Shown one piece after another: positions 34,034 to 45,995 of a stretch of 64,000 nucleotides of DNA. The translations under genes were made by a program, and so were the position numbers. Positions within the stretch are counted from its first letter, which is position 1. Each line of letters opens with the position of its first letter. The stretch is from Stropharia rugosoannulata. Lineage: Eukaryota > Basidiomycota > Agaricomycetes > Agaricales > Strophariaceae. The stretch spans positions 1,060,501 through 1,124,500 of the forward strand of contig JANCIK010000005.1 in NCBI GenBank assembly GCA_028532985.1, read 5' to 3'. Below the pieces are notes generated by a model. It was not told where the DNA came from and did no database searches. It worked only from the letters and a program-made list of their open reading frames with translations.

Positions 34034-35041
34034 GGTTGAACTTCTTGTAGTACTACATACTATGGTACCGTTGAGGCTCGTATCGAGAATGATTCATGTT
34101 CAGTACGTTGAAGAATTTGAGTTTAGTCACGTAGACTCCCATCCGAATGATAGTATCCCCTGAAGTTAAGCGCCCGTAAATTACATATGTGGCTTGAAGT
34201 AGTTTGATCAACGAAATCATATGTATTTGTAAATGACAATGACATAGTACCTTTGTAAAATCTGCTACGATATCAAACTACTAACATTATGGTATAGTTT
34301 ACTGCGCCGCTTTCCGCACGATGATGACATGAAGTGCGAGATACCGTCCAATTGCTACTTATAAGTAATGTAGTGGTATAGTAAACATATAAAAGCAATA
34401 ATACTTCAACACTTATAACATATTCATTCAATTGGACGATAAGTTATTGTCGGAGATAATAAACTCATTCAGGCAACATATATATAGACGATAAACATGC
34501 AGGTAATCTACATTTGATCCACGTACAATGTTTAACAATACTGGTAGGGTTAGCGAGACATCATACCATACTTCGTAAGTTTGACAGCCGGCGATCAGAG
34601 TTGAAACGACGAATCGAGTTTCAGCATTATTGCTAAATGGGATATTACACAGATATTCTGTGATCACATCGGTCCATTGTATGATAAGGCGTTGCATTGA
34701 CATTGGAACCACCAGTCACAGAGACAGCTTGAATTTAATTAGGGCACTTGCAGACTATTGGATATAAGGCACAAATTTAATGACGAAGTCAATAAAAGAG
34801 CATATTTTTTCAAGAGATACGTACATTACATTGTCACGCTTTCGCTAAATGAGCTCACCTTTCACTCTAGAGTAATTTTGGGTATGTGTACATATTTCTG
34901 CTTTGTTGATTATCACAGTTAAAAGGTAATCCCAAGTTTTGCGTTTTTTAGTGATGTAAGGTATACTGATACACAACTCAATCTCCATGTTAAATACAGA
35001 ACTGTCTTTTGGAGCATTTTTTCTTTCCCCTTCATACATTC
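34034..35041. other. AT-rich spacer; nothing recognised
   Basis: AT-rich sequence with no believable coding exons or repeats. Confidence 0.4.
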
Positions 35042-35260
35042 TCACCAAGGAAACTCCTTGCCTTTAGGCCCGAAGAATCTGGATGTGGACGCGTTCTTTT
35101 TGATCACCACAAGATGCAGAAGTCCCTTCGCTGCTTCCAGCGGTGTGTCGACGCCTTCCATAAAGCCGGTCAACTGCGTTGAGGTCAGTCCGGGAGTTAC
35201 TGTATTGACCTTGATGCCCTCCTTCTCCAGCTCATAGGCCAAATGAACATCAGTAAAAAG
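35042..35260 (-). pseudogene. Short-chain dehydrogenase/reductase, C-terminal fragment
   Basis: The frame encodes about 66 residues matching the end of an SDR oxidoreductase: AYELEKEGIKVNTVTPGLT is the conserved stretch after the catalytic YxxxK helix, where the PG motif closes the cofactor site. The fragment ends ...GPKGKEFPW with a stop at 35042. The Rossmann GxxxGxG motif, the catalytic Ser/Tyr/Lys and about 180 upstream residues are absent from the sequence upstream (to about 36000). It is therefore a truncated relic of a host NAD(P)-dependent reductase. Confidence 0.75.
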
Positions 35261-36074
35261 TTGAGAAGTTGTTAATGTGTTTTAACTCCGACAATCAAGG
35301 TGTTGATGTTAGCCATTCATATACAGACTTACTGGACAATGTGAACTTCATTCACATTGCCTATAATCTATAACGGTAGTGCCAGAACTATTAGATATGA
35401 TATGTATGTACAAATACTGTGTATGTATACCTCAGGTTTATCGGGACGGTTGGATATTATAAACACAGTAACATTACTTTGGGTTCTTGAAATAATCTAC
35501 AAACATTAAGTGGAGGTATGTGAACTTAGACATACAATGCCACGTTTAGATTTTGACATTCCACTGACGTAGTCTTGACATAGAGTAGAAGTCTGGTTAT
35601 AAATTATCTAAGTCTACCACTACAGTTGGCTAATTGGAAGTAAGAACAGAAGTGGTAACTTAATTGTAGAGACCTTAACTTAACGAGGGGCCATATCGAA
35701 GACATCAAAAAACTCTCAACATATATTCCTCTGTCACAACATGAACGGTCATAGTGATATAACACTTCGTTAACTAGTAGTTACATAACGTGGCCCTATA
35801 TTATTACAACTTATAAGTTAAACCGCAAACGGGTTACAAGTTACAAGTTTACAACGGTCGTCGGGACACGGCCACCGTGAGCGACGAGCATCTTTATCAT
35901 TGGCGTACCTTCTCTGCAAAAAGAAGGTTCGCATCGACAATTGAACCCCAAGCCTAGCAGCACATCGTACGACGATTTACCAATACACCACAACGCAGAT
36001 ATCTGCGACGTACTGTTACAATTCGCATTGAGAGACTCTGTTCAACAACTATTAATAACCATTCCTACTTCATA
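35261..36074. other. AT-rich spacer; nothing recognised
   Basis: No coding signal is seen. A remaining upstream piece of the SDR gene was looked for and not found. Confidence 0.4.
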
Positions 36075-36708
36075 ATGTACGCTGCCTTCACCGTCGTTAC
36101 TCTCCTCGTCGTCGCGTCCTCCCACTTCACGAACTACGCTGCCTTCACTATCCTGACTTTCCTTCGTCGTCGCGTCCTCGCAATGTACCTGTCCGCTATA
36201 CTTCGTGCTCTTCGTCCATCTATTTCTATCCTCTCTGCACATTACCCAAAGATGCCCGCTGACCGCAAGAAAATCGAGAACGACGTTCGGAAATCATTTA
36301 ACGGTTTGAAGAAGTTGAGGAAGGTACCGGTAGAAAGCTATAATGGACATCTGGTCATAGCGTAAGTCGTTGTGCCTTCTTGCTCCAAACATACCTACCT
36401 GACAATCCCGTTGTGTTAGCCATAGGCTGTCCAAGGGGCACCGAAGGTACACCACGCGAATCTTCGGAGACGACGCGAGCGGAAATGAATACCTTGGATC
36501 GATCCACTCGTTTAACGACGACGAAAACGAGGACACATTCCTTTCCGCAACGAAGGGCAAACACCAAGCTTGGAAGGGATCCAACTTCAGCCAGCATCGC
36601 ACGCGGCCATTACCTTGGTACGCCTCGAATATTCAGATCTTTTTATTGGTATCTCAACATTGTTCTTCGTGTAGATTCTGCTTTATTCGTGTTCTTGTGA
36701 CCTCATAG
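36075..36708 (+). CDS. Small spliced gene of unknown function with internal duplication
   Basis: Exon 36075-36361 joins 36426 onward (read to the stop at 36706-36708). The N-terminal 60 residues are hydrophobic and partly duplicated at DNA level (about 36078-36130 and 36135-36185, sharing CGCTGCCTTCAC and TCGTCGTCGCGTCC). A lysine-rich segment (MPADRKKIENDVRKSF) follows, then a region conserved-looking in sense but unknown (GHRRYTTRIFGDDASGNEYLGSIHSFNDDENED). The hydrophobic N-terminus could be a membrane anchor or could be upstream non-coding sequence, with the true start at the later ATG (36252). No family is recognised. Confidence 0.4.
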
Positions 36709-36845
36709 TCGTATCGTAGTTAGTCTTCCAATGTAGATATCATTCTGAGCTTGATGTTTCTGTTCCAAGTAACCCCAATCATTTATTTCTTGTTCATCCA
36801 CAATAATATACATTGCGTGAGCCCCTCGCCTTCATTATACTTTCA

Positions 36846-38504
36846 TTAGTGTTTGAAGTGTCCACGCGCGCCGTGTCTCCTGCTGCCTGGTGACGAACCG
36901 CTCAGGACGATCAATGACTCACTGCTCCCCCTTCTGCGCAAACGCGTCGATTCTTTTCCCAGTTCTGCCGAGACAGGTGTGCGGCATACTGTGCCTGCTG
37001 TTGCATCTGTTGCTGCTGGTAGGGGTGGGGCGTACCCGAGCGAGACACAGCCGTACGCCGCAGCGGGTGGGCCCACATCGTCGTCATCATCGAGATACAT
37101 GGGCTGCACGTACATCGCGCGCTCGTGCTCAAGAATCGCCGTGTGCCCATGCGCACCATGCGCGTGCCCAGGGTGGCGCGCGTGCACACTCCCACCCGCG
37201 GCCGAACCTACGCTCGGAATGGCCATCGAACTGCTCTTCCGACGAAAAGCCAAAGATGGTTCCCTCTCCGGGTATATTTCGAACTGTTGGGACATCATCC
37301 ATGAGATCTTCCGTGTCTGGCAGATAGATTTCGCTCTCCGATTCTTGGAAAGTCAGCAACCGTGACAAGGAAGAGGCTTCAAGGGCAGACACGAAGAATG
37401 GAGGTGCATCACGTTCCTCAAATGGTGGGGGCGCACCTGGATGCATGCTCGGACCTGCTTCGCCTTCAGAATAGTGAGGTATTGAGCTATCATATTCTTC
37501 CTCCCTATTTGTTTTCACAGACGGTCGATCATGCTTCTTTTTATATGCGTTATCTAGCGCTGGAGAAACTTGCGGAAGCGGTGCGGGAGTATAGTGATGG
37601 GCATGACAAGTGTAGAAATCCGCTCAGACTGAGTTGTATCGACGAAAAACAATGTGAATCTTGATATGAAACGAAACTGAATGTAGCAGTGTGGATTGGG
37701 TTACAAGAGGACTTTCGATATCACTTTCGATTCGGGTGAGCTCTGTGTGTGAGTCGGAGGGTGATGGGGAATTATTGGGATGCAGAATAAAGCGCAACTG
37801 AATGTGTCTAGATGAGTGAAAGCGACAAGATGCTCCAGAACGTGCTATAACTGTACGGTGAGATGATCCTAAGAATAAGGGTGAGAGAGGCAACTTGGAT
37901 GAGGAGGCGCCATTTGTCCTGCTTGTGTGACTGTCTCCGGGTTCCAGTAGACTTGAACCGCCTCGTAGGCGCCTCGCCGACAGGCAACATCTCCCCATCC
38001 TCGTCCTTCTCCCCATGTTCACCATGCACGCCGATGTCATGTAGAGAGTGAGGGTGGAGGGGGACGTACGAGGAAGCGCCCGTTGAGCGTCTCGCGGCGC
38101 TCAGCGGTGTTGACTCTACTGCTCGGCTTGCGCTTTTTGAGCCCGCGGCCCGCAAAGGTAGCAGGTTGGTTGGCATTGGCGTTGGAGGCCGTTTTGTTCT
38201 GGGTCTGGGTCTGGTTACCGGCATCCTCGAACAGCAGAACTGAACCTGCCGTGTCATCCCTCGTGCCCTTGAATAACTACACCAAGATGCTATGTGCGTC
38301 AGGCGACACGCCCAGTCCCCGGTCGATGATGCTCATGCCGTGAGCGTGCGCCGCATCACCGTGGTCCATGTGAGCCACAGCTATAATCATGCCGTTATCG
38401 ACGGTGGTCAACTCGTAGCGCTGGCTCTCCACTGGCGAGATGTGCAGGACGGCTGGGGAGAAAGTGTGCACTTTCTCGAGGTCGTGTATGCCTTCCCCGT
38501 GCAT
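36846..38504 (-). pseudogene. Decayed unknown gene with disordered, His/Gly-rich product
   Basis: Several minus-strand frames follow one another: 38504-38277 (ESQRYELTTVDNGMIIAVAHMDHGDAAH), 38257-37808 (HGEHGEKDEDGEMLPVGEAPTRRFKSTG), 37518-37129 (acidic, ESESEIYLPDTEDL, GFSSEEQFDGH) and 37298-36846 (GHAHGAHGH, LDDDDDVGPP, SSESLIVLSGSSPG). They switch frame near 38275 and 37200. Together they look like one low-complexity regulatory-type protein broken by indels or by introns I could not place. No domain is recognised. Confidence 0.4.
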
Positions 38505-40101
38505 GTAGTCCCCCAGTCATAAATACACCGAGTTTTTCGTCGCGCTCATTGCGATCCGCAACTGCCATGGATAAATAGGAGCCGCGCATGCGACGCTGTC
38601 ACTGCGATGCAGGCAAAAAAAAAAAAAAGGTTCATTTGATGGGGATGTCCTCGACATCGTCGGTTTGAGAAATTTGCCTGTCATGCGAGGTTATTGCTTT
38701 AGCGTGGGTCACCGCACAACGTTCTCGTGGCGAGGGGACAAGCCTGCGGTTCATGTAAGTAGGATGTACTGCTAGACTAGCATGGATGACTGGTCGCTTC
38801 CGCCCGTTTCCTGGTCTTACATGTCTAGGCTGTCCATCGATTTCCCCATCAAGATACGTGCCCGTCTTCCAGAGTGGCACCCGTCTTTGTGACGCCAAGA
38901 TTAGTAGTCGCAATCTGTTTTACTGATTGCCGTTCTGCTGCTCTTCCTATGCGTGGTTTTCAGGCGGGAATGCTTACTACTAAGCATTCAACCTCCTTCA
39001 ACCAGTCTGCATTATGCTGGTGGTAGCACCGCCGTTCGAATGATGCTGTTGTAAGGCCTCCGGGGTAAGTGCATTCTGGGGTAAGGGGGACAGTGTGTGT
39101 CAACCCCTATATTTTCCTGGGTTGCAGAATTATAGACGAAAAGGGAGCTGCGTCGAGAAAGCCACGTGTGATGAACAGATGCTTTGTCTACAGTTGCTTG
39201 ACTCTTTGCACCATTTCAAGCTCCGAATCAATTTGATAACCAATCGTGAAGTCTAGGTAGGCTCGTGACCCAAACACGGCTGAGAGATGCCCCCAACAGG
39301 ACTGGCTAGCGAGCTAGAGCCTAGGTAGTGCTGCCGCTGCCATGAAGTGATTTTTGATGGACTTTAATTCGTTGAATCCGGATGGTCGGAGTTAATAGTG
39401 TGTAGTCGGTAGGTCCTTCTGCGGGCAGCTAGTAGGGTTCAGAAAATCATAGGCAAAGAGACGTGAGGTCAATACCCACAGTTTGATGGCACAGATAATG
39501 GGAAGAGCTTGCACGATGAAACCATGTGACTCACAAACAGTGGAGGATGCACAGGCTGCAATACACGCGGCACTTGCCTTCCAGAAGTGGCTTGAACAGC
39601 GACGGGCCGATCTGTCATTTCTGGAAGAGCAAGGGAAGTGTTTCCGGCATGAGGGCGGACCTATGTGGTCTGCGACAAAGACGGTAGAGGCGAAGTTGCA
39701 GTGGATGGGCATTATCCAAATGCTCTGCGATGGACGATATGTTGGTGTGAGATGTCAAGAATTGTTGCTGCTCGGCAGGTTCGCGTTCGCTCAGGGTTTA
39801 AACCGAGCATGAGCCGTGCGCTCAAGGGGTGGAAGAGTAGTTTTTCCAAGTGAAATCTGGCACTACCTGGACGGTAAGTTGTCGATGCGGTTTCACACGC
39901 GTCAAGCAAAGCGTCTGCCTGTGTGCATGAGTACCATCTCGCCTATGATCCCGAACCTCGAGATAGTAATGATAAGAGACGGTGAAGAAAGGCTTGAAGA
40001 ATAATACGGCAGTGATAGAAACAAATCCTTGTGAATGATAGAATGCATGGTTGGTTACAGCAGAATTGCCGCAGCTTTGGGCGTCTGGTGGAAGAATATA
40101 T
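38505..40101. other. Spacer before Plavaka-R; nothing recognised
   Basis: No coding exons are recognised. A 14-base A run lies near 38615. A plus-strand frame at 39483-39812 has plausible composition but no recognisable motif, so it is not called. Confidence 0.4.
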
Positions 40102-41549
40102 TTATAGATCATCGTATCCCCCGTCCGAGATATCTGAGACTGATTCATCTGTTTCAAGGTCTTCCGACTCGCTCTCTCCCGCGGGTATGTCCTCTTCGCT
40201 ATCGACGTCTGAATCAGAGTCTAAGCTACTATTGGCGTCCATATATTCGCTCCCTTCAAGTGGAGCTGATGAATTTTCACAGTGGCCAATACCCATGCCA
40301 GAGAAGCGCATGAACATATCTCGGTCAACGAAGCTTGATTACTATTAGCTTGATAAGCTAGAAACAAGCTGGTACACTTACATCCCAACGTAGAAATTCA
40401 TCCAGTCTGATGTTTCTCCGCTTGGCCGCGCGTCTGTTGGCTGTTCAGTGCTCAGAAGCAAGTTTGTCCGTCCTTTGTCGAATGCAGGTATTAAATGACA
40501 GCCTCTGATGACAAGATTAGGATCTAGGAAACCGAATGCCAGGACATCGCCTTCAGGCACATAGCCAATCATAGGAAGTTTTGCGATTTTTCTACCGTAC
40601 AATCCATCTGGTTCGGCACCAAGCCATCTCACCCACAAGAAATCCATCTGTTGCCATGTGAAGCCTGTGGTGGACCGAGCTCCAATGTGTTGAACGTCGG
40701 CATGGAAAATGCCCAAGACTTGAGCATACCAGAAAGCATGGCCATCGTATTCAGGCTCCGTAGTGGAGGGTCGAGCCACCATGACGTACGGGCGAGTCTT
40801 GGGATTAATGCTGTCAAAGTCTCGGCGTACATCATATGTAGTATAATTAATTCTGGCAGTGCAGTGCCTGTATATTGTCGAGTTCCGCAAACGTATTGTG
40901 TTCCAATCTTCATGGGTAAAGACGTCAGGATCGTCGCCGTCGAAGTCGAGGTTAAGCATTCGTCCAAGTAAATGATCTTGTAATTTTGGAATAAAGTTCT
41001 GTTGGAGCAGAAATTCAGCAAGAATTTCAATATGAAGTAGTAGTGCGTAAGACCTTTTTTGCCGGATCGCCATCTTGAACAAAGGAAAATATGTTAAGGG
41101 GATCACGACGTGCATGTGAGATTACATGGTGCTTGGATAAGTGCTCCGGTTTGCTAGCTTCTTCATCCTCTTCTCGCTCCGCCTGGCTTTTGAGTATTAC
41201 TTGCCGCATATGCCTGTTGCCCATCTGCTTTAGTGCATTTCGCTTATTTGTCATGGCATAGGCCTTTTTAACAGGGGCATGAGCAACTTCACTCTAAGCA
41301 CCGCCAAATTATGAGCGATTCATGCCAACAACTGAGTCCATCACTCACCAACTGTGTAGTATATGAGTCAGTCGTACCGTACTTGCGTATATGGTGAACA
41401 TAATCTCCAAGCGCATGAAATTTGGTAGTAGACAAGTTGAGCGTCTTCTTTTCGCTACTAGTTGCCTTTTTTTGCCTTGAGGCTGAATCAGGCAACTTGC
41501 TTGAGTTGACGTTCTCCCGACGAAAGCGAGCTGCTCGCTCCTTCGGAAG

Positions 41550-42012
41550 TGTAAGGGCGACTCTGCGCAGTGTCGAGCTCACACGAGACCTAGCAGAGGG
41601 ATTCCGAAGTTTATTAAGCTGTAAACTATAAATACAATAGAAGCGCACCTAGCAGAGGGATTCCGAAGACAAAAGCCTAAGGAAACCCGCTGCTGGGCGC
41701 CACAGTACATAATAGAAGCGTTGATTGATGCGTGAGAATAAACTATACAGTTGATCCGCCACAAGAAGCCACCACATCACGTCCTCATGTGATGTGCATC
41801 ATACATCATATGCACAACACATGATGGACGTGTCCCATCAGTACGTCACATGATGTAAACCGCGCGCGCCTGTGCACAGTACACACTGCAGAGCATAGTG
41901 TACACTGCACGGGCTGCGCGCGGCGTAAGAAATAAAAATAAAATAAAATAAAAGAAAGTGAAGGAAGACGAAATGAATAAAAATAAAGGGTGACGCACAG
42001 CGTCCCCTTACA
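41550..42012 (-). repeat. Gypsy-2 3' LTR
   Basis: 463 bp, reading TGTAAGGGGAC...CGCCCTTACA on the minus strand. It is identical by eye to 47289-47751. Its plus strand contains an internal repeat of CCTAGCAGAGGGATTCCGAAG (two copies 60 bp apart). Confidence 0.95.
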
Positions 42013-42015
42013 TCA

Positions 42016-42025
42016 CCCCCCCTTC
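42016..42025 (-). promoter_or_regulatory. Gypsy-2 polypurine tract
   Basis: On the minus strand GAAGGGGGGG lies three bases before the 3' LTR. It is a clear polypurine tract for plus-strand priming. Confidence 0.8.
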
Positions 42026-42863
42026 AAGACACGGCGTCCCGGCGTGGCAAGGTGATCCACTCGCCACCATTGACTGTTCTATACCGTCCAGGCTCAATTG
42101 CCAGGGAGCCAATAACCCGCGGAGCATCAGGATGTTCCCGGTAGAACTTGGCCACCAGCTGAGGTGAGAAGACGTCTTCCGCATGCTCCCAGGAGTTCTC
42201 CTCATACCCATACCCCTTCCATTTGACGAGGAACTGAAGCCTGTTTCGATGGATGCGGCTGTTGAGGATGGCCTCAACCTCGTACTCCAGCTCGTTATCC
42301 ACCAGCTCAGGTTCCGGAGGAGGCGCTGCAATGCGGCCCGGAATAGGGTCAGGGAGACAGGGCGTGAGCTTGACAACAGGGAAGACAGGGTGGAGACGCT
42401 TGAGAGAAACTGGGAGTTTGAGACGGTAGGCATGAGATCCAACAGCAGCCTCGACCGTATACGGGCCCAGGAGACGGTGGGACAACTTCTTGGAGGGACG
42501 GGAGGTACGGATGTCTGACGCATCCAGGTAGACCTTGTCACCTGGTTTGTACACCGGGAGAGGGTCACGTCGCCGGTTGTAGAAGCGAGCCATGTCATCT
42601 TTGGCCTTAGCCAGCGCTGACTTGGCTTCTTCCAATGTACTAGCCATCCGCTCCTTGAACTCATTCACAGTCTCCAGAGACGATGGAGCTTCATGAGGTT
42701 CAAAGCCCATCCGAGGGTGTCGTCCAGTGTCGAGCATGAAAGGTGTATGCTGGGTGGAGGCGTGGACATGGTTGTTGTACTGGAACTCGGCCAGAGGCAA
42801 GAGATCCTCCCAGTCGCCCTGACGCTCATTCACGAAGGTCCGCAAGTACTGTTCCAACTCCAT
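42024..42863 (-). pseudogene. pol: Gypsy-2 Pol C-terminus: end of integrase and chromodomain
   Basis: About 279 codons continue the integrase (QYLRTFVNERQGDWEDLLPLAEF), followed by the GPY/F-like region (LLGPYTVEAAVGSHAYRLKLP) and a chromodomain (EVEAILNSRIHRNRL, FLVKWKGYGYEENSWEHAED). The frame differs from the integrase core by one base near 42893, where four C on the minus strand would need to be five. Confidence 0.88.
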
Positions 42864-43714
42864 GTTAACGCGCTCCGTCTGACCATCAGATTGGGGTGGT
42901 AGGCAGTGGACGCCGCCAGGCGGATTCCCAACAACCGGTAAAGCTCTCTAGTGAACTCGGCAATGAACTGAGGCCCACGATCCGAGAGGACTATCCGAGG
43001 GAGACCATGGTGGCGCCAGACATAACGGAGATAGAGCCGGGCCGCTCCAAGTGCACTAACAGTGGTAGTCGTTGGGATAAAGTGACCGCGCTTGGAGACT
43101 GAGTCTATCACGTTCATGATGGCGTCATGTCCATTGGAGAGAGGGAGTTCCACGATGAAGTCCACACTGATAACCGCCCAGCGCTGCTCAGGGATAGGGA
43201 GAGGATGAAGCTCACCAACCGGGCGGTGACGCTGGATCTTGGTGCGAATACAGAGGTCACAGGTCTTGCAGTACTGTCCAATGTACCGAGACATCTGGGG
43301 CCACCAGTAGTTGCGCGATACTAACTCCAGTGTCTTCCAACGTCCAGCATGACCAGCCACCTTGGTGTCGTGGTGTAAGGAGACAATACGGCGGCGGAGA
43401 TCAGGGTCGTTGGGGACGTAGATCTTATCCCGGAAGCTGAGGAGACCATCTTGCATCCTCCACTCCGAGGATCGCACAGAACGGGCCCCACTGCTCAACA
43501 AACCCTTTGCTGCCTTCGCCACCATCTCCTCATGTTTCCCCTGACGGTTTCCCTTCCGGATCTCGTGCAACAAGTCCTTCTCCTCGCCCACCAGCTCCAC
43601 CGCCTCGAGCGCCCGGATAGCAAAGAAGGCGGGCTTGAGGAGTGTCATCTCAGCATTATCCCCAGCGCCGTCTCCATGATCAGCTCGTCGCGAGAGGGCA
43701 TCAGGTTTCCCCAT
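42864..43714 (-). pseudogene. pol: Gypsy-2 integrase core
   Basis: The frame holds the linker after RNase H (GKPDALSRRAD), an HHCC zinc finger (HHDTKVAGH ... YCKTCDLC) and the first two catalytic acidic residues (in VISVDFIVELP and VLSDRGPQF). The catalytic Glu region lies at the frame break near 42880-42893. It is separated from RNase H by a one-base loss in an A run at 43793-43796. Confidence 0.88.
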
Positions 43715-44232
43715 GGAACGGCCAGGGCGGTGGCGGAGCGTGAAGTCGAAGCGGAGAGGTAGAGGGACCAGCGGGCCTGTCTGCGGTTAAGCTTTTGGCC
43801 GTCATGAAGTACTCCAGATTCTTGTGGTCTGTCCAGATCTCCACCGGATGAGCTGCACCTTCAAGGAAGTGTCTCCACTCCTCCAGGGCTCGAATGACCG
43901 CTAGCATCTCCTTGTCATGGATCTCGTAGTTACGCTGTACGGGACTGAGGCTCTTGGAGTAATAGGCGACAGGGTGCCATTTCCCATCTTCACGCGACTG
44001 CTGAGAGAGCACAGCACCAGTAGCAAAGTCCGAGGAGTCTGCCTCAACGCGGTAGGGCAGGTCGTCACGAGGGAAAGCCAGGATGGGAGCCGAAGTCACC
44101 GCAGTACGCAACATATCAAAGGCGGCCTGAGCATCAGAGGACCACGACCAGGGAGTATCCTTACGCGTCAGCTCAAAAAGCGGACGGGCATGGTGAGAGA
44201 AGTCCTCGATGAAGCGGCGATAGAAGTTGACG
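43715..44232 (-). pseudogene. pol: Gypsy-2 RNase H and RT connection
   Basis: The frame encodes VEADSSDFATGAVLSQQ (first RNase H Asp), the DKEMLAVIRALEEWRHFL segment and WTDHKNLEYF. It is joined to the reverse transcriptase across a two-base deficit at about 44232 and leaves frame again at 43793-43796. Confidence 0.88.
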
Positions 44233-45267
44233 GCCCAAGAAGCTCTGTACCTCCTTGCGTGACTTGGGAACCGGCCACTCTGCTACACCTGCAATCTTGA
44301 CCGGGTCCATCTCCACCTGACCTTCCGAGATGATGAGCCCCAGATACTCAATGCGACGCTTCTCAAACTCGCACTTCTCCGGCTTGAGATACAACCGGTG
44401 GAGTCGCAGACGCTCCATGACCAGACATGTCACCCGACGATGTTCCTCGAGGGTCTTGGTGTAGATGAGGATATCGTCAAGGTAGACACAGACAATGCCC
44501 TCGAAAATGAGGTCGTTGAATATCTCGTTCATCATGGTCTGGAACGTTGCAGGCGAGTTGGTGAGACCAAAGAACATAACCGTAGGCTCGAACAGACCGC
44601 GGTTTGTTCGGAACGCTGCCTTCCACTCATCTCCCTCCTTGATGCGCACATTGTTGTACCCCCACCGCACGTCAAGCTTGGTGAAGTAGCTGGCACCACG
44701 GAGTTGTTGGATGAGGTCAGAGACGAGAGGAAGCGGGTAGCGGTTCTTGATGGTCATGGCGTTCAGCACACGGTAGTCCTGGATGAGGCGCAATGACCCG
44801 TCCTTCTTCTTGATAAAGAAGACAGGAGACGCCATCGGAGACTTAGAGGGACGAATACGGCCAGTGGCGAGGTTCTCCTGTAAGAACGCATCTAGTTCCT
44901 TCTGCTCAGGAAGCGTCATAGGATACACCTTGCAGTTGCTGGGTGTTGCTCCGAGTTCCAGTTCAATGGCGTGATCCCAAGGTCGACATTCTGGCAAGAC
45001 ATCAAAGGACTCCTTTGAGAAGACGTCCTTGAAGTCATGCAAATGGTTAGGAACGTCGTCGCGGAAGTCCTTCTGTCCAGAGTTGGACGCAAAGGCTTCT
45101 GCGAGCCGCTGGGACACGGTGGAGGTAGACTGAATGAACTGGGACTCGGGGGGTAACGACGCCGCAAACAGCCGGTTGTCGTCGTCCTCCCAGACAGAGT
45201 GGAGGGCCTCTAGTAAGCTGCAAGCGTCCTTAGGAGCAGGCAGCGGTTCAACTTCCTCCAACTCCAT
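44173..45267 (-). pseudogene. pol: Gypsy-2 reverse transcriptase
   Basis: The frame encodes a nearly complete [13 protein letters not shown] entry, [40 protein letters not shown] and the catalytic [10 protein letters not shown], through [10 protein letters not shown] to QSFLG. The segment between PEQ and KKKDG that is missing from Gypsy-1 is present here. Frame is lost on both sides, at 45271-45273 (protease junction) and 44232. Confidence 0.92.
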
Positions 45268-45995
45268 CTCGGGACTTCGTCGTCATCGTCCTCCAGCTCC
45301 ATAAGGAGGGGCATAGGGCCCTGGGTACAGGTCTCTACCGCTCTGATCTCTGCGCGAAGCTTAGACTTCTCCGCACGGATCTCATCACGGCACGTGGAGC
45401 ACCGGCGTGGGCACCGTGACATCTTCACCTCTCCAGTGATCCAGTCCACTTCAGGGTTGTGTTCTCGAAGCCAAGTGTGGCCCAGAATCATATCCTGACG
45501 TCCGAGGTTGGTGACGGGGAAGACGGCGCGTTCAGTGTGGTCCTTGTAGCGAAGGATGAGCTCCACAATGGACGTGATAGAGCCGTCTTCATTGAGTGAA
45601 CCGTCAACGTTGTGGACTGGAATGGGGACCAAGAGAGGGCGTTCCGTCAGCTTGTGCTGCTGGACGTACTTGCGACTGATGAAGCACTGGTCAGCGCCGC
45701 AGTCAACCAGGGGCCTGAGGCGGCGCTGGCCCGTGTCCGTGGTCTCGATCTCCACTGGAAGGTGAAGGGAGTTGGGACTCGGAGTAGCGGCAATGGTGTA
45801 ATGAGAGGAAGTGCGCTCCCAGCGGCGAGCACGGGCCTGGATGCGTAACGCAGCAATGGAGTGAGACTTGGGAGCAGGGGATTTAGGCGTGTCAGGCAGT
45901 CGTGAAGGTAGGTCTGGAACAGAAATAGATTCGCAGGGCTCTACCGACAGTACACTATAACGACTGCCACGCGCGAACGAGGGCACGCCGCTCAC
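45210..45995 (-). pseudogene. pol: Gypsy-2 aspartic protease
   Basis: About 240 codons include the active site VDCGADQCFISRKYV and the partner motif DMILGHTWL. As in Gypsy-1, Cys follows the catalytic Asp. The end of gag overlaps its start in another frame (gag ends HRDE at 45992). The frame breaks into the RT after DDDDEVP at 45271-45273. Confidence 0.85.

Noticed and set aside
34135..34185. Sequence recalling the conserved core of 5S rRNA (CCCATCCGA..., AAGTTAAGCGCC)
   Set aside because: Only short words match; the rest of a 5S gene and its internal promoter spacing are not present.
36853..37365. 170-codon plus-strand frame in the centre
   Set aside because: The minus strand there gives more protein-like acidic and His/Gly-rich segments; the plus frame looks like its complement.
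39483..39812. 109-codon plus-strand frame
   Set aside because: No recognisable motif, no exons to join, and a similar-length frame on the opposite strand; left uncalled.
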